From an uncultured Lactobacillus sp. (GTDB taxonomy: Bacteria > Bacillota > Bacilli > Lactobacillales > Lactobacillaceae): 64,000 bases of DNA. Position numbers and translations under genes: made by a program. How positions within the stretch are numbered: position 1 is the stretch's first letter; each line of letters begins with the position of its first letter. The notes below the pieces were generated by a model. That model saw only the letters and a list, made by a program, of their open reading frames with translations. It was not told the origin of the DNA and made no database searches. Location: positions 23,001 through 87,000 of the forward strand of contig CALFSK010000022.1 in assembly GCA_937916845.1 (NCBI GenBank), read 5' to 3'. Of the stretch, positions 35,435 to 45,678 are shown one piece after another.

Positions 35435-35866
35435 TTAGATCACCTCAGTTTTACCGCCAGCAGCTTCGATTGCCGCAACAGCGGTTGCGGAGAACTTGCT
35501 TGCCTTAACTGTTAACTTTTTGTTGAGTTTACCATTACCAAGAACTTTAACAGCAGAACTCTTTTTAACCAAGCCAGCTTCTTTTAATGATTCTGGTGTT
35601 ACTTCGGCACCATCATCAAAACGGTTTAAGCTATCAAGGTTAACAACCGCATATTCTTTACGGTTGATGTTAGTAAATCCACGTTTAGGAATCCGACGGT
35701 ACAATGGCATTTGGCCACCTTCGAAACCTACACGAACTTTACTACGCGCCTTTTGACCCTTTTGGCCACGTCCAGCAGTCTTACCTTGGCCACTTGATTC
35801 ACCACGACCAATACGACGACGTGAAAAACGTGAGCCTTCACTTGGAGTTAATTCATGTAACTTCAT
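35435..35866 (-). CDS. rplO: 50S ribosomal protein L15
   Basis: A 143-residue L15 ([37 protein letters not shown]), with the glycine/arginine-rich N-terminal tail that threads into 23S rRNA. It ends against secY. Confidence 0.98.
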   Translation of the reverse strand: MKLHELTPSEGSRFSRRRIGRGESSGQGKTAGRGQKGQKARSKVRVGFEGGQMPLYRRIPKRGFTNINRKEYAVVNLDSLNRFDDGAEVTPESLKEAGLVKKSSAVKVLGNGKLNKKLTVKASKFSATAVAAIEAAGGKTEVI

Positions 35867-35897
35867 TTAGTAGGCACCTCCTCTTTGAAAATTTTAA

Positions 35898-36080
35898 TTA
35901 CTTAACGATTTCAACATCGATCAAGTGAGCGATGTGAAAGATTTGTCCGCGAGTTGCTGCGTCATCAGGCTTGATAACTGAGCTGTTAACCCGGCCAAGT
36001 CCTAATTCCTTAACAATTTTACGTTGCTTAGGAAGACGATGAGCTGCGCTGCGAACTAAAGTGATCTTTAATTGAGCCAT
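35898..36080 (-). CDS. rpmD: 50S ribosomal protein L30
   Basis: A 60-residue L30 ([35 protein letters not shown]). Normal bacterial length. Between rpsE and rplO. Confidence 0.97.
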   Translation of the reverse strand: MAQLKITLVRSAAHRLPKQRKIVKELGLGRVNSSVIKPDDAATRGQIFHIAHLIDVEIVK

Positions 36081-36096
36081 GTTGTTTGTCCTCCTA

Positions 36097-36597
36097 TTAT
36101 TCAGCTAAATGGTCAGCTGAAACGCCACGTAAAGCAGCAACTTGTTCAGCAGTCTTTAAGCTCTTCAAGCCTTCAAACGTTGCACGAACAACGTTAACAG
36201 GCGTGTTTGAGCCAAGTCGTTTACTAGTAACATCATCCACACCGGCTAATTCCATGACGGCACGAACGGCGCCACCAGCGGCAACTCCGGAACCTTCAAC
36301 GGCAGGCTTAAGCAAAATGCGGCCACCGCCGAATACACCAAGCGTTTGATGAGGAATGGTGGTACCAACCATTGGTACAGTGATCAAGTTCTTTTTAGCA
36401 GCTTCGGAAGCTTTCCGAATTGCTTCTGGAACTTCTTGAGCCTTACCAGTACCGAAACCAACGTGTCCTTTGTGGTCCCCAACGATTACTAACGCAGCAA
36501 AACGTAGGCGACGACCACCTTTAACAACTTTGGTAATCCGGTTGATGGCAACAACATTATCGTCAAGATCTAATTTTGATGGATCAATGAAAGTCAT
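36097..36597 (-). CDS. rpsE: 30S ribosomal protein S5
   Basis: A 166-residue S5 with [31 protein letters not shown], the double-stranded RNA-binding-like half, and the fidelity-linked loop GGRRLRFAA. Between rplR and rpmD. Confidence 0.98.
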   Translation of the reverse strand: MTFIDPSKLDLDDNVVAINRITKVVKGGRRLRFAALVIVGDHKGHVGFGTGKAQEVPEAIRKASEAAKKNLITVPMVGTTIPHQTLGVFGGGRILLKPAVEGSGVAAGGAVRAVMELAGVDDVTSKRLGSNTPVNVVRATFEGLKSLKTAEQVAALRGVSADHLAE

Positions 36598-36617
36598 ATG
36601 GTATTATTCCTCCTTTG

Positions 36618-36974
36618 TTAGAATTTAAGTCCGTTTTCACGAGCGGCTTCAGCCAAGGCTTGAACCCGACCGTGATATAAGTAACCGCCACGATCAAAGA
36701 CTACGTCAGAGATCTTCTTTTCAGCAGCTCGTTTAGCAACAACTTCACCGACGGACGCTGCCTTTTCGGTCTTGTTGTTACCTTTAACTTCGCTATCTAA
36801 AGTTGAGGCACTTGCGAGCGTTACACCCTCTACATCATCAATAACTTGAGCGTAGATGTTTTTGTTTGAACGATAAACATTTAAGCGTGGGCGCTCAGCA
36901 GTACCAGAAATCTTACCGCGAACACGTGCGTGACGACGTTGACGTGTTTTGTTTTTATCTGGTTTTGAAATCAC
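36618..36974 (-). CDS. rplR: 50S ribosomal protein L18
   Basis: A 118-residue L18 that binds 5S rRNA ([50 protein letters not shown]). The start is GTG 36974; the in-frame GTG at 36983 is part of the GAGGTGA ribosome site. Confidence 0.96.
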   Translation of the reverse strand: MISKPDKNKTRQRRHARVRGKISGTAERPRLNVYRSNKNIYAQVIDDVEGVTLASASTLDSEVKGNNKTEKAASVGEVVAKRAAEKKISDVVFDRGGYLYHGRVQALAEAARENGLKF

Positions 36975-37017
36975 AATAGTCACCTCTATATATTAGTATG
37001 GACAGCTTTAAGCTGCA

Positions 37018-37554
37018 TTATTTACCAGTTTTACCTTCTTTACGACGAACATATTCATCGACGTAACGAATCCCTTTACCTTTGTAAGGTTCAGGTGAAC
37101 GAACGGCCCGAACTTCGGCAGCAAAGTCACCGACAGCTTGCTTACCAATACCAGAGATATTGATGTGCGTGTTGTCAGGAACTTCAACAGTTAAGTTTTC
37201 AGGCGTTTCAAATTCAACAGGATGTGAGTAACCAACGCTTAATACTAATTTCTTGCCTTGCAATTGGGCACGGTAACCAACACCGACCAATTGAAGGTTC
37301 TTAGTAAAGCCTTTAGTAACACCATCAACCATGTTGTTAACATTAGCACGGGTAGTACCGTGTAATGCCTTCATTTTGTAGTCATCAGTTGGGCGAGTGA
37401 ATTTAACTTCATTACCCTCAATTGACATTGTAATCTTACTGTCGATGTTCCGCGTTAACGTTCCTTTAGGTCCCTTAACCGTAACGACTTCGCCAGCTTG
37501 TGATACTTCTACCCCAGCAGGTAGTTCAATTACTTTATAACCAATACGACTCAC
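37018..37554 (-). CDS. rplF: 50S ribosomal protein L6
   Basis: A 178-residue L6 with two repeated domains and the signature [25 protein letters not shown] at the C terminus. It sits near the factor-binding site. Confidence 0.98.
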   Translation of the reverse strand: MSRIGYKVIELPAGVEVSQAGEVVTVKGPKGTLTRNIDSKITMSIEGNEVKFTRPTDDYKMKALHGTTRANVNNMVDGVTKGFTKNLQLVGVGYRAQLQGKKLVLSVGYSHPVEFETPENLTVEVPDNTHINISGIGKQAVGDFAAEVRAVRSPEPYKGKGIRYVDEYVRRKEGKTGK

Positions 37555-37583
37555 TTACTTGCACCTCCCGTCTTAATTATTTA

Positions 37584-37979
37584 TTACCAAACGTAAGCTA
37601 AAACTTCGCCGCCAAGCTTCTTAGCGCGAGCTTCTTTATCAGTAACAACGCCTTCTGAAGTTGAGATGATAGCAATTCCTAAACCGTTTAAAACCTTAGG
37701 AACAGAATCAGCTTTGACGTATGAACGTAACCCTGGCTTTGAAATACGCTTCAAACCAGAGATAACCCGTTCGTTGTCTTTACCATACTTCAAGAAGACA
37801 CGAATGATGCCCTGTTTGTCATCATCGATGTATTCAACGTCGCGAACAAAACCTTCATTTTTTAAAATTTCAGCAATGTTGCGTTTGATTTTTGATGCAG
37901 GAACTTCTAATGAATCGTGACGTACCATGTTAGCGTTACGAATACGAGTCAAGAAATCTGCGATTGGATCAGTCATCAT
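37584..37979 (-). CDS. rpsH: 30S ribosomal protein S8
   Basis: A 131-residue S8 ([58 protein letters not shown]). Two ATG codons in tandem make the exact start uncertain by one residue. In E. coli S8 represses the spc operon; no such site was sought here. Confidence 0.98.
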   Translation of the reverse strand: MMTDPIADFLTRIRNANMVRHDSLEVPASKIKRNIAEILKNEGFVRDVEYIDDDKQGIIRVFLKYGKDNERVISGLKRISKPGLRSYVKADSVPKVLNGLGIAIISTSEGVVTDKEARAKKLGGEVLAYVW

Positions 37980-38012
37980 GAAAGTTTAACCTCCTTTAAC
38001 TTGGGTTCTTTT

Positions 38013-38198
38013 TTACCAGCTGGCCTTTTTCATGCCAGGGATTTGACCTTTGTGGGCCAGGTCGCGTAAGCAGATACGGCACAAGTGGAATTTACGGTAA
38101 ACTGAATGTGGACGACCACAACGTTCGCAACGCGTATAGTTTTGTACATTAAACTTTGCGCCACGTTTTTGTTTAGCAATTTGTGATTTTTTAGCCAA
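38013..38198 (-). CDS. rpsN: 30S ribosomal protein S14, zinc-binding type
   Basis: A 61-residue short S14 with the zinc ligands CERCGRP and CRICLRD (C+ form), rather than the 89-residue zinc-free paralogue many Firmicutes carry elsewhere. Between rplE and rpsH. Confidence 0.97.
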   Translation of the reverse strand: MAKKSQIAKQKRGAKFNVQNYTRCERCGRPHSVYRKFHLCRICLRDLAHKGQIPGMKKASW

Positions 38199-38218
38199 CT
38201 TCGATTAACCCCCTTCGA

Positions 38219-38761
38219 TTATTTAGCAAATGGCATGCCAAATTGAGTTAACAACTCACGTGATTCTTCATCACTATCAGCTGTTGTGACGATTACAATG
38301 TCTAAACCGCGAACACGGTTAACATTATCATAGTTGATTTCTGGGAAGATCAATTGTTCACGGACACCCAATGTGTAGTTACCGCGACCATCAAATGAAC
38401 GAGTACTTACACCATGGAAGTCACGAACACGTGGTAATGAAACATTGATCAACTTGTCCAAGAAGTCATACATACGTTCACCACGTAAGTCAACTTTGGC
38501 ACCAATTGCCATACCTTCACGAAGACGGAAACCAGCGATAGATTTCTTTGCCCGGGTAACCAAAGGTTTTTGGCCGGCGATCAAAGTCAATTCTTCAACT
38601 GCTTCGTCTAAGTTTTTAGCGTTGGTAACTGCATCACCAACACCCATGTTCAAAACGATCTTTGCCAGCTTAGGAACTTGCATTACAGAAGTGTAATTGA
38701 ACTTGTCAACTAAGGCTGGGACGATTTCTTTTTCATATTGAGCTTTTAAACGGTTTTCCAT
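38219..38761 (-). CDS. rplE: 50S ribosomal protein L5
   Basis: A 180-residue L5 that binds 5S rRNA ([57 protein letters not shown]). Normal length and order. Confidence 0.98.
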   Translation of the reverse strand: MENRLKAQYEKEIVPALVDKFNYTSVMQVPKLAKIVLNMGVGDAVTNAKNLDEAVEELTLIAGQKPLVTRAKKSIAGFRLREGMAIGAKVDLRGERMYDFLDKLINVSLPRVRDFHGVSTRSFDGRGNYTLGVREQLIFPEINYDNVNRVRGLDIVIVTTADSDEESRELLTQFGMPFAK

Positions 38762-38789
38762 GAATCTTGCTTCCTCCTTTCAGTCAGTA

Positions 38790-39104
38790 TTAATTTTCTA
38801 AGTCTTTACCAGACTTTTTAGCAAAACGGACACGCTTGCCATCATCTTCACGACGAACACCTAAACGAGTAGGTTCGTTGGTCGATGGGTCAAGGAACAT
38901 TACGTTCGAAATATCAATTGGTGCTTCGATATCCACGATCCCGCCTTGGGGGTTAACGTTCGTTGGTTTTTGGTGTTTCTTGATCTTGTTAACACCTTCA
39001 ACAACGACACGGTTCTTGGCAATAAGTACCTTTTTAACAGTACCTTCTTGACCACGATCCTTACCGCTGATTACACGAACTTTATCACCAGTTTTAATCA
39101 ACAT
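38790..39104 (-). CDS. rplX: 50S ribosomal protein L24
   Basis: A 104-residue L24 starting [26 protein letters not shown], a KOW-motif protein that starts large-subunit assembly. ATG 39104 is chosen; the longer frame from 39116 begins at a GTG inside the GGAGGTG ribosome site. Confidence 0.96.
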   Translation of the reverse strand: MLIKTGDKVRVISGKDRGQEGTVKKVLIAKNRVVVEGVNKIKKHQKPTNVNPQGGIVDIEAPIDISNVMFLDPSTNEPTRLGVRREDDGKRVRFAKKSGKDLEN

Positions 39105-39137
39105 TAGGTTGCGCACCTCCTTATTTACGGTGTGTGA

Positions 39138-39506
39138 CTACAGAACTTCTGGCGCTAATGAAACAATACGCATGAAGTCTTTATCACGTAATTCACGAGC
39201 GACAGGGCCAAAGATACGAGTACCTTGAGGGGTCTTGTCATCACGGATAATAACTGCTGCATTTTCGTCAAACTTGATGTATGAACCGTCTGCACGGTGA
39301 ACACCAGATTTAGTCCGAACGATTACGGCTTTAACAACATCATGAGCTTTGACAACACCACCGGGTGTTGCTTGTTTGACCGTAGCGACGATAACATCAC
39401 CAATGTTAGCAGTTTTACGACCGGAACCACCTAATACCTTAATAGTAAGGATTTCACGGGCACCGGAGTTGTCAGCAACTTTTAAACGACTTTCTTGTTG
39501 GATCAC
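39138..39506 (-). CDS. rplN: 50S ribosomal protein L14
   Basis: A 122-residue L14 ([49 protein letters not shown]). It starts at GTG 39506 with a GGGAGGAC site upstream. Confidence 0.98.
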
Positions 39507-39548
39507 AGTAAGTGTCCTCCCTTCATGTAATTTTTTTCAGCTAATAAA

Positions 39549-39818
39549 CTAGATAATAACAGCTTTTTGAACAACTTCAATTAAGCGGAAACGCTTTGTA
39601 GCTGAAAGAGGACGAGTTTCCATGATCTTAACAATATCGCCAGTCTTGGCTTCATTATTTTCATCATGAGCCTTGAATTTCTTTGAATAACGAACACGCT
39701 TGCCGTAAACGGGATGGTTCTTGTAAGTTTCGACAATGACAACGATGGTTTTGTCCATCTTATCTGAAACAACGCGTCCTTGGATAACCTTACGGCTGTT
39801 ACGAGTATCTTCACTCAT
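39549..39818 (-). CDS. rpsQ: 30S ribosomal protein S17
   Basis: An 89-residue S17 OB-fold protein ([45 protein letters not shown]). Between rpmC and rplN. Confidence 0.98.
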   Translation of the reverse strand: MSEDTRNSRKVIQGRVVSDKMDKTIVVIVETYKNHPVYGKRVRYSKKFKAHDENNEAKTGDIVKIMETRPLSATKRFRLIEVVQKAVII

Positions 39819-39840
39819 TCGTGATTGCCTCCTTTATACT

Positions 39841-40035
39841 CTACTTGTTTAACTCTTGTTCACGCAACGCAGTTTTAATACGCGCAATGTTCTTACGAAC
39901 TTGTTTTAAACGAGCGGTGTTTTCAAGCTGACCAGTGGCCAATTGAAAACGCAAGTTGAAAAGTTCGTCTTTGTAAGACTTTTCTTTTTCGAGCATTTCA
40001 GTAGTGGACAATGCTTTAATTTCCTTAGCCTTCAT
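39841..40035 (-). CDS. rpmC: 50S ribosomal protein L29
   Basis: A 64-residue helical hairpin protein ([40 protein letters not shown]) near the peptide exit tunnel. I start at ATG 40035; the four-residue longer frame begins in the ribosome site. It overlaps the rplP stop by 11 nt. Confidence 0.96.
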
Positions 40036-40459
40036 CTGATTCGCCACCTACTTCCTCACGCTTAACAATTTTAGTTCTAACAGGTAATTTAGTGCCGGCC
40101 AAGCGTAATGCTTCGCGAGCAACTTCTTCGGAAACGCCACCGACTTCAAACATAATCTTGTTACGTTTTACTGGGGCAACCCAACCTGCAGGAGTACCTT
40201 TCCCATTACCCATCCGCACACCAACACCTTTTTCAGTGTAGGATTTGTGAGGAAAAATCTTAATCCATACCTTACCGCCACGCTTCATGTAACGGTTCAT
40301 AGCAACACGAGCAGCTTCAATCTGTCGGTTACTGATCCAGTGTGATTCGAGTGTTTGTAAACCGAATTCACCAAAAGCAACTGTTTTACCGCCTTTAGCT
40401 TCACCGCGCATTTTACCACGGTGAACACGACGATACTTAACCCGTTTAGGTACCAGCAT
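40025..40459 (-). CDS. rplP: 50S ribosomal protein L16
   Basis: A 144-residue L16 ([62 protein letters not shown] core), which helps position the A-site tRNA. It follows rpsC by 2 bp. Confidence 0.98.
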
Positions 40460-40461
40460 GT

Positions 40462-41118
40462 TTATTTTCCTCCTTTAGCTGCAGATTTCTTTTCTGGCAA
40501 GATTTCGCCACGGTAGATCCAGGTCTTAACACCTAATTTACCATAAGTGGTACGAGCTTCAACCCATGCATAATCGATATCCGCACGCAAAGTATGCAAC
40601 GGAACCGTACCATCGGAATAAGCTTCAACACGAGACATGTCGGCACCGTTTAAACGGCCAGCAACTTGTGTCTTGATACCTTTGGCGCCTGAACGCATAG
40701 TACGTTGCATAGCACCACGCATTGCACGACGGAAAGCAACACGGCCTTCAAGTTGACGCGCAATACTTTCACCAACTAATTTAGCATCTAAATCAGGCTT
40801 CTTGATTTCGATGATGTTGATGTGTACTCGTTTACCAGTTAAATTGTTTAATTCTTTACGAAGTGCTTCAACTTCAGAACCACCCTTACCGATAACCATT
40901 CCTGGTTTAGCGGTATGGATTGAAATGTTCACGCGGTTTGCTGCGCGTTCGATTTCAACGGTGGAGACGGAAGCGTCGGCAAGTCGTTGTTCGATATACT
41001 TACGGATGCGTAAATCTTCGTTTAAATAGGCTGCAAAATCTTTTTCAGCGTACCATTTTGCGTCCCAATCACGAATGATCCCTACACGTAATCCGGTTGG
41101 ATTTACTTTTTGACCCAC
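40462..41118 (-). CDS. rpsC: 30S ribosomal protein S3
   Basis: A 218-residue S3 with the KH domain [19 protein letters not shown] near residue 75 and the C-terminal [12 protein letters not shown]. It lines the mRNA entry channel. Confidence 0.98.
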   Translation of the reverse strand: MGQKVNPTGLRVGIIRDWDAKWYAEKDFAAYLNEDLRIRKYIEQRLADASVSTVEIERAANRVNISIHTAKPGMVIGKGGSEVEALRKELNNLTGKRVHINIIEIKKPDLDAKLVGESIARQLEGRVAFRRAMRGAMQRTMRSGAKGIKTQVAGRLNGADMSRVEAYSDGTVPLHTLRADIDYAWVEARTTYGKLGVKTWIYRGEILPEKKSAAKGGK

Positions 41119-41130
41119 GCGTTATCCCTC

Positions 41131-41478
41131 CTATTTTTCAGTAACTGTGATCGTAATGTGGCTAGTCCGCTTGTTGATTGGTGAAGCAGAACCCTTTGCC
41201 CGTGGACGGAACCGTTTTAAGGTTGGTCCTTCGTTTACAAAAGCTTCGCTTACGACCAAATCTTCACGATCTAAGTCAAAGTTATTTTCAGCGTTAGCAA
41301 CTGCTGATAGCAATACCTTTTCAACTACTGGAGAAGCACCCCGTGGAGTGAACTTCAAAGTTGCTAAGGCTTCGGCAACGCTTTTACCTCTGATAAGATC
41401 GACAACTAGGCGGACCTTACGAGCGGCAATGCGAACAGTTTTTGCAGTTGCACGTGCAGATGTTACTTGTTCAGCCAT
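41131..41478 (-). CDS. rplV: 50S ribosomal protein L22
   Basis: A 115-residue L22 ([36 protein letters not shown]), with the tunnel-lining loop [25 protein letters not shown] intact. Confidence 0.98.
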   Translation of the reverse strand: MAEQVTSARATAKTVRIAARKVRLVVDLIRGKSVAEALATLKFTPRGASPVVEKVLLSAVANAENNFDLDREDLVVSEAFVNEGPTLKRFRPRAKGSASPINKRTSHITITVTEK

Positions 41479-41495
41479 TCTATATATCCTCCTTA

Positions 41496-41771
41496 CTACT
41501 TAGTTGTCTTATCGTCTGTACCATGACCATGGAAAGTACGAGTTGGAACAAATTCGCCTAACTTGTGACCTACCATATCGTCTTGGATATAAACTGGGAC
41601 ATGCTTGCGCCCATCATATACAGCGATAGTGTACCCAATAAAACTTGGGAAAATTGTTGAACGACGTGACCACGTCTTAATGACAGATTTCTTGTCAGAA
41701 TCAGATTGTGCATCGATCTTCTTTAAAAGATGCGAATCTGCGAAAGGTCCCTTCTTTAAACTACGACCCAT
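41496..41771 (-). CDS. rpsS: 30S ribosomal protein S19
   Basis: A 91-residue S19 ([58 protein letters not shown]), partner of S13 in the small-subunit head. Confidence 0.98.
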   Translation of the reverse strand: MGRSLKKGPFADSHLLKKIDAQSDSDKKSVIKTWSRRSTIFPSFIGYTIAVYDGRKHVPVYIQDDMVGHKLGEFVPTRTFHGHGTDDKTTK

Positions 41772-41813
41772 CGTGTGACCTCCTCTCGAGAGCTACAGTA
41801 ATTTCAGAATTTA

Positions 41814-42653
41814 TTAGTGCTTACCTGGACGACGACCACGAACAATAAGCTTGTTTGAACGAGCTTTAGAGTTACGAGTCTTCTTACCAAGAGTCTTCTT
41901 ACCCCATGGAGACATTGGAGATGGATGACCGATTGGCGCTTTACCTTCACCACCACCATGAGGGTGATCGTTAGGGTTCATTACAGAACCACGAACTGTT
42001 GGGCGTTTACCTTGCCAACGAGTACGACCGGCTTTACCTGAATTGATTAATTCGTGTTGTTCGTTACCAACAGTACCAATAGTGGCACGGCTTGTAAGAA
42101 GAACTAAACGAACTTCGCCAGAAGACAAACGTACGATAGCGTACTTGCCTTCCTTACCAAGCAATTGAGCTGAAGCACCAGCAGAGCGAGCTAATTGGCC
42201 ACCCTTACCTGGCTTCAATTCGATGTTGTGAATAATAGTACCAACTGGAATGTTGTTTAATGGTAAGGCGTTACCAATCTTGATATCAGCTTCGACACCT
42301 GATTGAACCGTCATGCCAACTTCCAAACCTTTTGGTGCTAAAATGTATGATTTCACACCGTCAGCATAAACAATTAAAGCGATGTTAGCTGTCCGGTTAG
42401 GATCATATTCGATTGCTTTAACGGTTGCAGGAAGTTCATCCTTGATCCGCTTAAAGTCAACCAAACGGTATTGTTGCTTATGACCGCCACCACGGTGACG
42501 AACAGTAATGTGACCATAACTGTTACGACCGGCTGTATGACTTTGTGAGTCTAATAATGACTTTTCTGGTTTTGTCTTAGTAATTTCGGCGAAATCAGAA
42601 CCAGTCATATTACGACGGCCGTTAGTGGTTGGTTTATACTTCTTAATACCCAC
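41814..42653 (-). CDS. rplB: 50S ribosomal protein L2
   Basis: A 279-residue L2 ([21 protein letters not shown]), with the peptidyl-transferase-proximal signature [23 protein letters not shown] including the conserved His. Between rplW and rpsS. Confidence 0.98.
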   Translation of the reverse strand: MGIKKYKPTTNGRRNMTGSDFAEITKTKPEKSLLDSQSHTAGRNSYGHITVRHRGGGHKQQYRLVDFKRIKDELPATVKAIEYDPNRTANIALIVYADGVKSYILAPKGLEVGMTVQSGVEADIKIGNALPLNNIPVGTIIHNIELKPGKGGQLARSAGASAQLLGKEGKYAIVRLSSGEVRLVLLTSRATIGTVGNEQHELINSGKAGRTRWQGKRPTVRGSVMNPNDHPHGGGEGKAPIGHPSPMSPWGKKTLGKKTRNSKARSNKLIVRGRRPGKH

Positions 42654-42676
42654 TAGAGTTACCTCCTAAATTAGAA

Positions 42677-42973
42677 TTATTTTTGGTTGTCGTCGTTGAA
42701 CAACTTAATTTCGTTAGAATCAGAACTTAAGGTAACAATAGCCTTACGACGCTTCTTAGTGTAGCCGGCGTAACGACCTTGACGCTTAAGCTTGCCTTTA
42801 ACGTTCATTACGTTAACTTTAACAACCTTAACATCGAAGATTTCTTCGATAGCTTTTTTAACTTGTGTTTTTGTCGCCTGTACGTTGACATCAAATGTGT
42901 AGCGCTTGTCGTCCAAGTCAGCCATTGATGATTCAGTAACTACAGGACGTAGAATTACATCGCGTGCTTCCAT
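42677..42973 (-). CDS. rplW: 50S ribosomal protein L23
   Basis: A 98-residue L23 ([29 protein letters not shown]) at the tunnel exit, docking site for trigger factor and SRP. It touches rplD: the rplD stop and this start share a base. Confidence 0.98.
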   Translation of the reverse strand: MEARDVILRPVVTESSMADLDDKRYTFDVNVQATKTQVKKAIEEIFDVKVVKVNVMNVKGKLKRQGRYAGYTKKRRKAIVTLSSDSNEIKLFNDDNQK

Positions 42974-43596
42974 TATGCGAGCGCCTCCCCTAATTGATCG
43001 AGGGCTTTTTGAGTAACGACTAATTTGTCACTTTTAGCGACATCTAAGACGTTAACACCTTTGGCTTTTAGGATCTTAACATTTGGTAAGTTACGACCTG
43101 CCAAAGCAGCCTTTTCATTGTCCTCTTCAACCAAAACAAGAGTCTTGGTGTCTAAGTTGAGGTTATTTAATACGTTAGCAAATTCCTTAGTCTTTGGTGC
43201 GTCGAAAGCTAAAGTTTCAACTGCAACTAAGCTGTTGTCTAAGACCTTTTGTGAAAGGACAGACTTCAAAGCTAAGCGCATAACCTTCTTAGGTAATTTG
43301 TAGCTGTATGAACGTGGAGTTGGTCCGAAGACGATCCCACCTTTACGCCATTGTGGCGAACGGATAGAACCTTGACGCGCACGACCAGTACCCTTTTGAC
43401 GCCATGGTTTACGACCACCACCGCGACGAGCACTACGGTTCTTAACTGCGTGAGTTCCTTGACGCAAAGATGCACGTTGCATCAAGATGGCGTCAAAAAC
43501 AACGTTTTCGTTTGGTTCAATACCAAACACAGCGTCATTCAAAGTAACGTCACCATTCTGCGTACCGTCTTGTTTATATAATGCTACGCTAGTCAT
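42973..43596 (-). CDS. rplD: 50S ribosomal protein L4
   Basis: A 207-residue L4 with the tunnel loop [31 protein letters not shown]. In some bacteria L4 also represses its own operon through the S10 leader. Confidence 0.98.
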   Translation of the reverse strand: MTSVALYKQDGTQNGDVTLNDAVFGIEPNENVVFDAILMQRASLRQGTHAVKNRSARRGGGRKPWRQKGTGRARQGSIRSPQWRKGGIVFGPTPRSYSYKLPKKVMRLALKSVLSQKVLDNSLVAVETLAFDAPKTKEFANVLNNLNLDTKTLVLVEEDNEKAALAGRNLPNVKILKAKGVNVLDVAKSDKLVVTQKALDQLGEALA

Positions 43597-43614
43597 GTAT
43601 TATGTCCTCCTTCC

Positions 43615-44244
43615 TTATTTACTCTTTACAGATGTTTTAATCGTTACAAATGATTTGTTTACGCCAGGGACATTCCCTTTGATTAACAATACGTTGTTTT
43701 CAACGTCGGCACGAACAATTTGTAAGTTTTGCATCGTCCGTTGATGATTACCCATCCGGCCTGGTAATTTCTTACCCTTGAATACCCGGTTAATAATGGC
43801 ACCCAATGAACCTGGACGACGGTGGTAACGAGACCCATGAGACATAGGACCGCGACTTTGACCGTCTTTATGGATATTACCTTGGTAACCATGACCTTTA
43901 GTGATACCCGTAACATCGACAGCGTCACCGGCTGCGAAAATATCAGCCTTGACTTCGTCACCTACTGTGTAATCTCCAAGCTCAACATTACGAATTTCAC
44001 GAATGAAGCGCTTAGGAGTCGTTTTTGCTTTTGCTGCATGACCTTGAGCAGGTTTGTTCGTCAAAACTTCACGTTTGTCGTCAACACCTAATTGAATTGC
44101 TTCGTAACCGTCGTTTTCAACAGTCTTAACTTGCAACACAACGTTAGGTTGAACTTCAACAACTGTAACTGGGACTAATTCCCCGTTTTCAGTGAAGACT
44201 TGCGTCATTCCTACCTTTTTCCCTAAGATTCCTTTAGTGGTCAT
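43615..44244 (-). CDS. rplC: 50S ribosomal protein L3
   Basis: A 209-residue L3 ([30 protein letters not shown]), with [18 protein letters not shown] at the rRNA-buried extension. Second gene of the operon, 38 bp after rpsJ. Confidence 0.98.
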   Translation of the reverse strand: MTTKGILGKKVGMTQVFTENGELVPVTVVEVQPNVVLQVKTVENDGYEAIQLGVDDKREVLTNKPAQGHAAKAKTTPKRFIREIRNVELGDYTVGDEVKADIFAAGDAVDVTGITKGHGYQGNIHKDGQSRGPMSHGSRYHRRPGSLGAIINRVFKGKKLPGRMGNHQRTMQNLQIVRADVENNVLLIKGNVPGVNKSFVTIKTSVKSK

Positions 44245-44282
44245 GAGTACACCTCCAATTAATTGATATTATTTTTTAAAAA

Positions 44283-44591
44283 TTAAAGCTTGATTTCAAT
44301 ATCTACACCGCTAGGCAAGTCTAACTTCATTAATGAGTCGACTGTCTTAGGCGTTGGGTTAACGATATCGATTAAACGCTTGTGAGTCCGCATTTCGAAT
44401 TGTTCACGTGAGTCTTTAAACTTATGTGGTGAACGTAGAACGGTGTAAATAGTCCGTTCAGTTGGTAAAGGAATTGGACCTGAAATAGTAGCACCAGTTC
44501 TCTTTGCCGTTTCGACAATCTTGTCAGCTGACTGATCAAGAATACGGTGTTCGTATGCCTTTAAACGGATACGAATTTTTTGCTTTGCCAT
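44283..44591 (-). CDS. rpsJ: 30S ribosomal protein S10
   Basis: A 102-residue S10 ([34 protein letters not shown]). First gene of the S10-spc-alpha series, starting after GGAGGTC. S10 is also the NusE antitermination factor. Confidence 0.98.
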   Translation of the reverse strand: MAKQKIRIRLKAYEHRILDQSADKIVETAKRTGATISGPIPLPTERTIYTVLRSPHKFKDSREQFEMRTHKRLIDIVNPTPKTVDSLMKLDLPSGVDIEIKL

Positions 44592-44790
44592 TGTTGTGAC
44601 CTCCTTCGTCTATTTTGAAAATAAGACTAGCTCCGTGAAAATTACCGCCGCGCCCCATGACAATGTGGCCGGGCGTGTCGCAACCTTTCACATCAAAGCT
44701 AACTACGACTACTTGATGCTGGGGGATACAGTTATCCCCTTCTAAATACCAAGCACAATCTATAATAAATGAAAAGCTTTGTAATAGCAA
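44592..44790 (-). promoter_or_regulatory. S10 operon promoter and structured leader
   Basis: Minus-strand TTGCTA (44785-44790), 17-bp spacer, TATTAT (44762-44767). The leader of about 160 nt has a hairpin GGGGATA-ACTG-TATCCCC followed by GC-rich GCCCGGCCAC and GGGGCGCGGC segments that can pair. Its length and structure suggest feedback control of the operon; the ligand is unknown. Confidence 0.55.
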
Positions 44791-44830
44791 GTGCTTTCGC
44801 ACTTTTTTCAAACCATCGTTGTAAACCGTG

Positions 44831-45450
44831 TTACCTTTTTTGAACCAGCATCAATAAATGTAACATAAATCTGATGAAAATAGTAGACCTTTTAGCCTTT
44901 ATTTTCAGATTTAGCTTTTCTCATCACATTTCTTGGTACTCGTCATTGGATGATTGATCTACTGTGACTCTCAATAGCCAATTGGATCAATCACTAATCA
45001 GTTTTACGGCACGACAACATTAAGCATGATACTCGGGTTTGGATTTGATTGCAAGTCGTTGCACATCTTTTTTAATCTGTTCATGCCATGACTGACCACT
45101 CACAGCAGACGCTCGCCTTTACTTCAATTATTTATCTAGTGCTATCCGGAAAACGGCTCACAGTCCACGTACTAGCGTTACCACTTAATAGTGGTTAATT
45201 AATCGTATGCAGTCAAAGCGTTGCTAAAACGCCCTAAAATCGGCATTCTAAGCCATTGATGATATGCACTTTATAAAAAATATACATTTTAAAGCTAAAT
45301 ATCCATCCTGCTCACGTCATATACGCGTGATTTGCGTGCCTATTCAACATAGAAACGAATAACTATGCACTATTAATGATTAAAACACAAATCACCCTAT
45401 CAATAGGATTGCTAATGCTTTCCATGCGTCCACGCTAAGCTGCTATGTTT
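44831..45450. other. Long non-coding stretch between fusA and S10 operons
   Basis: About 600 bp with no reading frame that has a ribosome site. It is AT-rich, with one inverted repeat TGATTGATC/GATCAATCA (about 44953-44997) and a small hairpin GCTAA..TTTAGC before E6. I see no promoter hexamer pair or mobile element here. Confidence 0.5.
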
Positions 45451-45624
45451 AGCGAAGTCAGGTAGGACAGATCTGCTGTGTCGATAATATCAGCGGCGTT
45501 TTCTAGCCACTGATATTATTAGGCGATTTAAAGACGTGGTTTATCGGCTTTAAATCGAGGTTCCAGACCGCACTATGGCTGGAACCGTCCTCCGCAGCAG
45601 ACCCGTCCTACCTGTCGAAGCGCT
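45451..45624 (+). repeat. Structured intergenic element, copy E6 (single, most diverged)
   Basis: Closing stem GGTAGGAC/GTCCTACC plus TCTGCTG/CAGCAGA. Hairpin 1 ATAATATCAG/CTGATATTAT and hairpin 2 CGATTTAAAG/CTTTAAATCG are perfect 10-bp stems. Hairpin 3 GGTTCCAG/CTGGAACC encloses ACCGCACTATGG. Only the architecture and the TCGAGG..AGACCGC signature are shared with the others. It lies next to the fusA terminator. Confidence 0.75.
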
Positions 45625-45633
45625 TATATGTAC

Positions 45634-45670
45634 AAAAAAACCGCTGAGCACGAGGCTCAACGATTTTTTT
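45634..45670 (-). terminator. Terminator of rpsL-rpsG-fusA
   Basis: CGTTGAGC-CTCGT-GCTCAGCG hairpin followed by seven T on the minus strand. Confidence 0.85.
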
Positions 45671-45678
45671 AATCAAGC

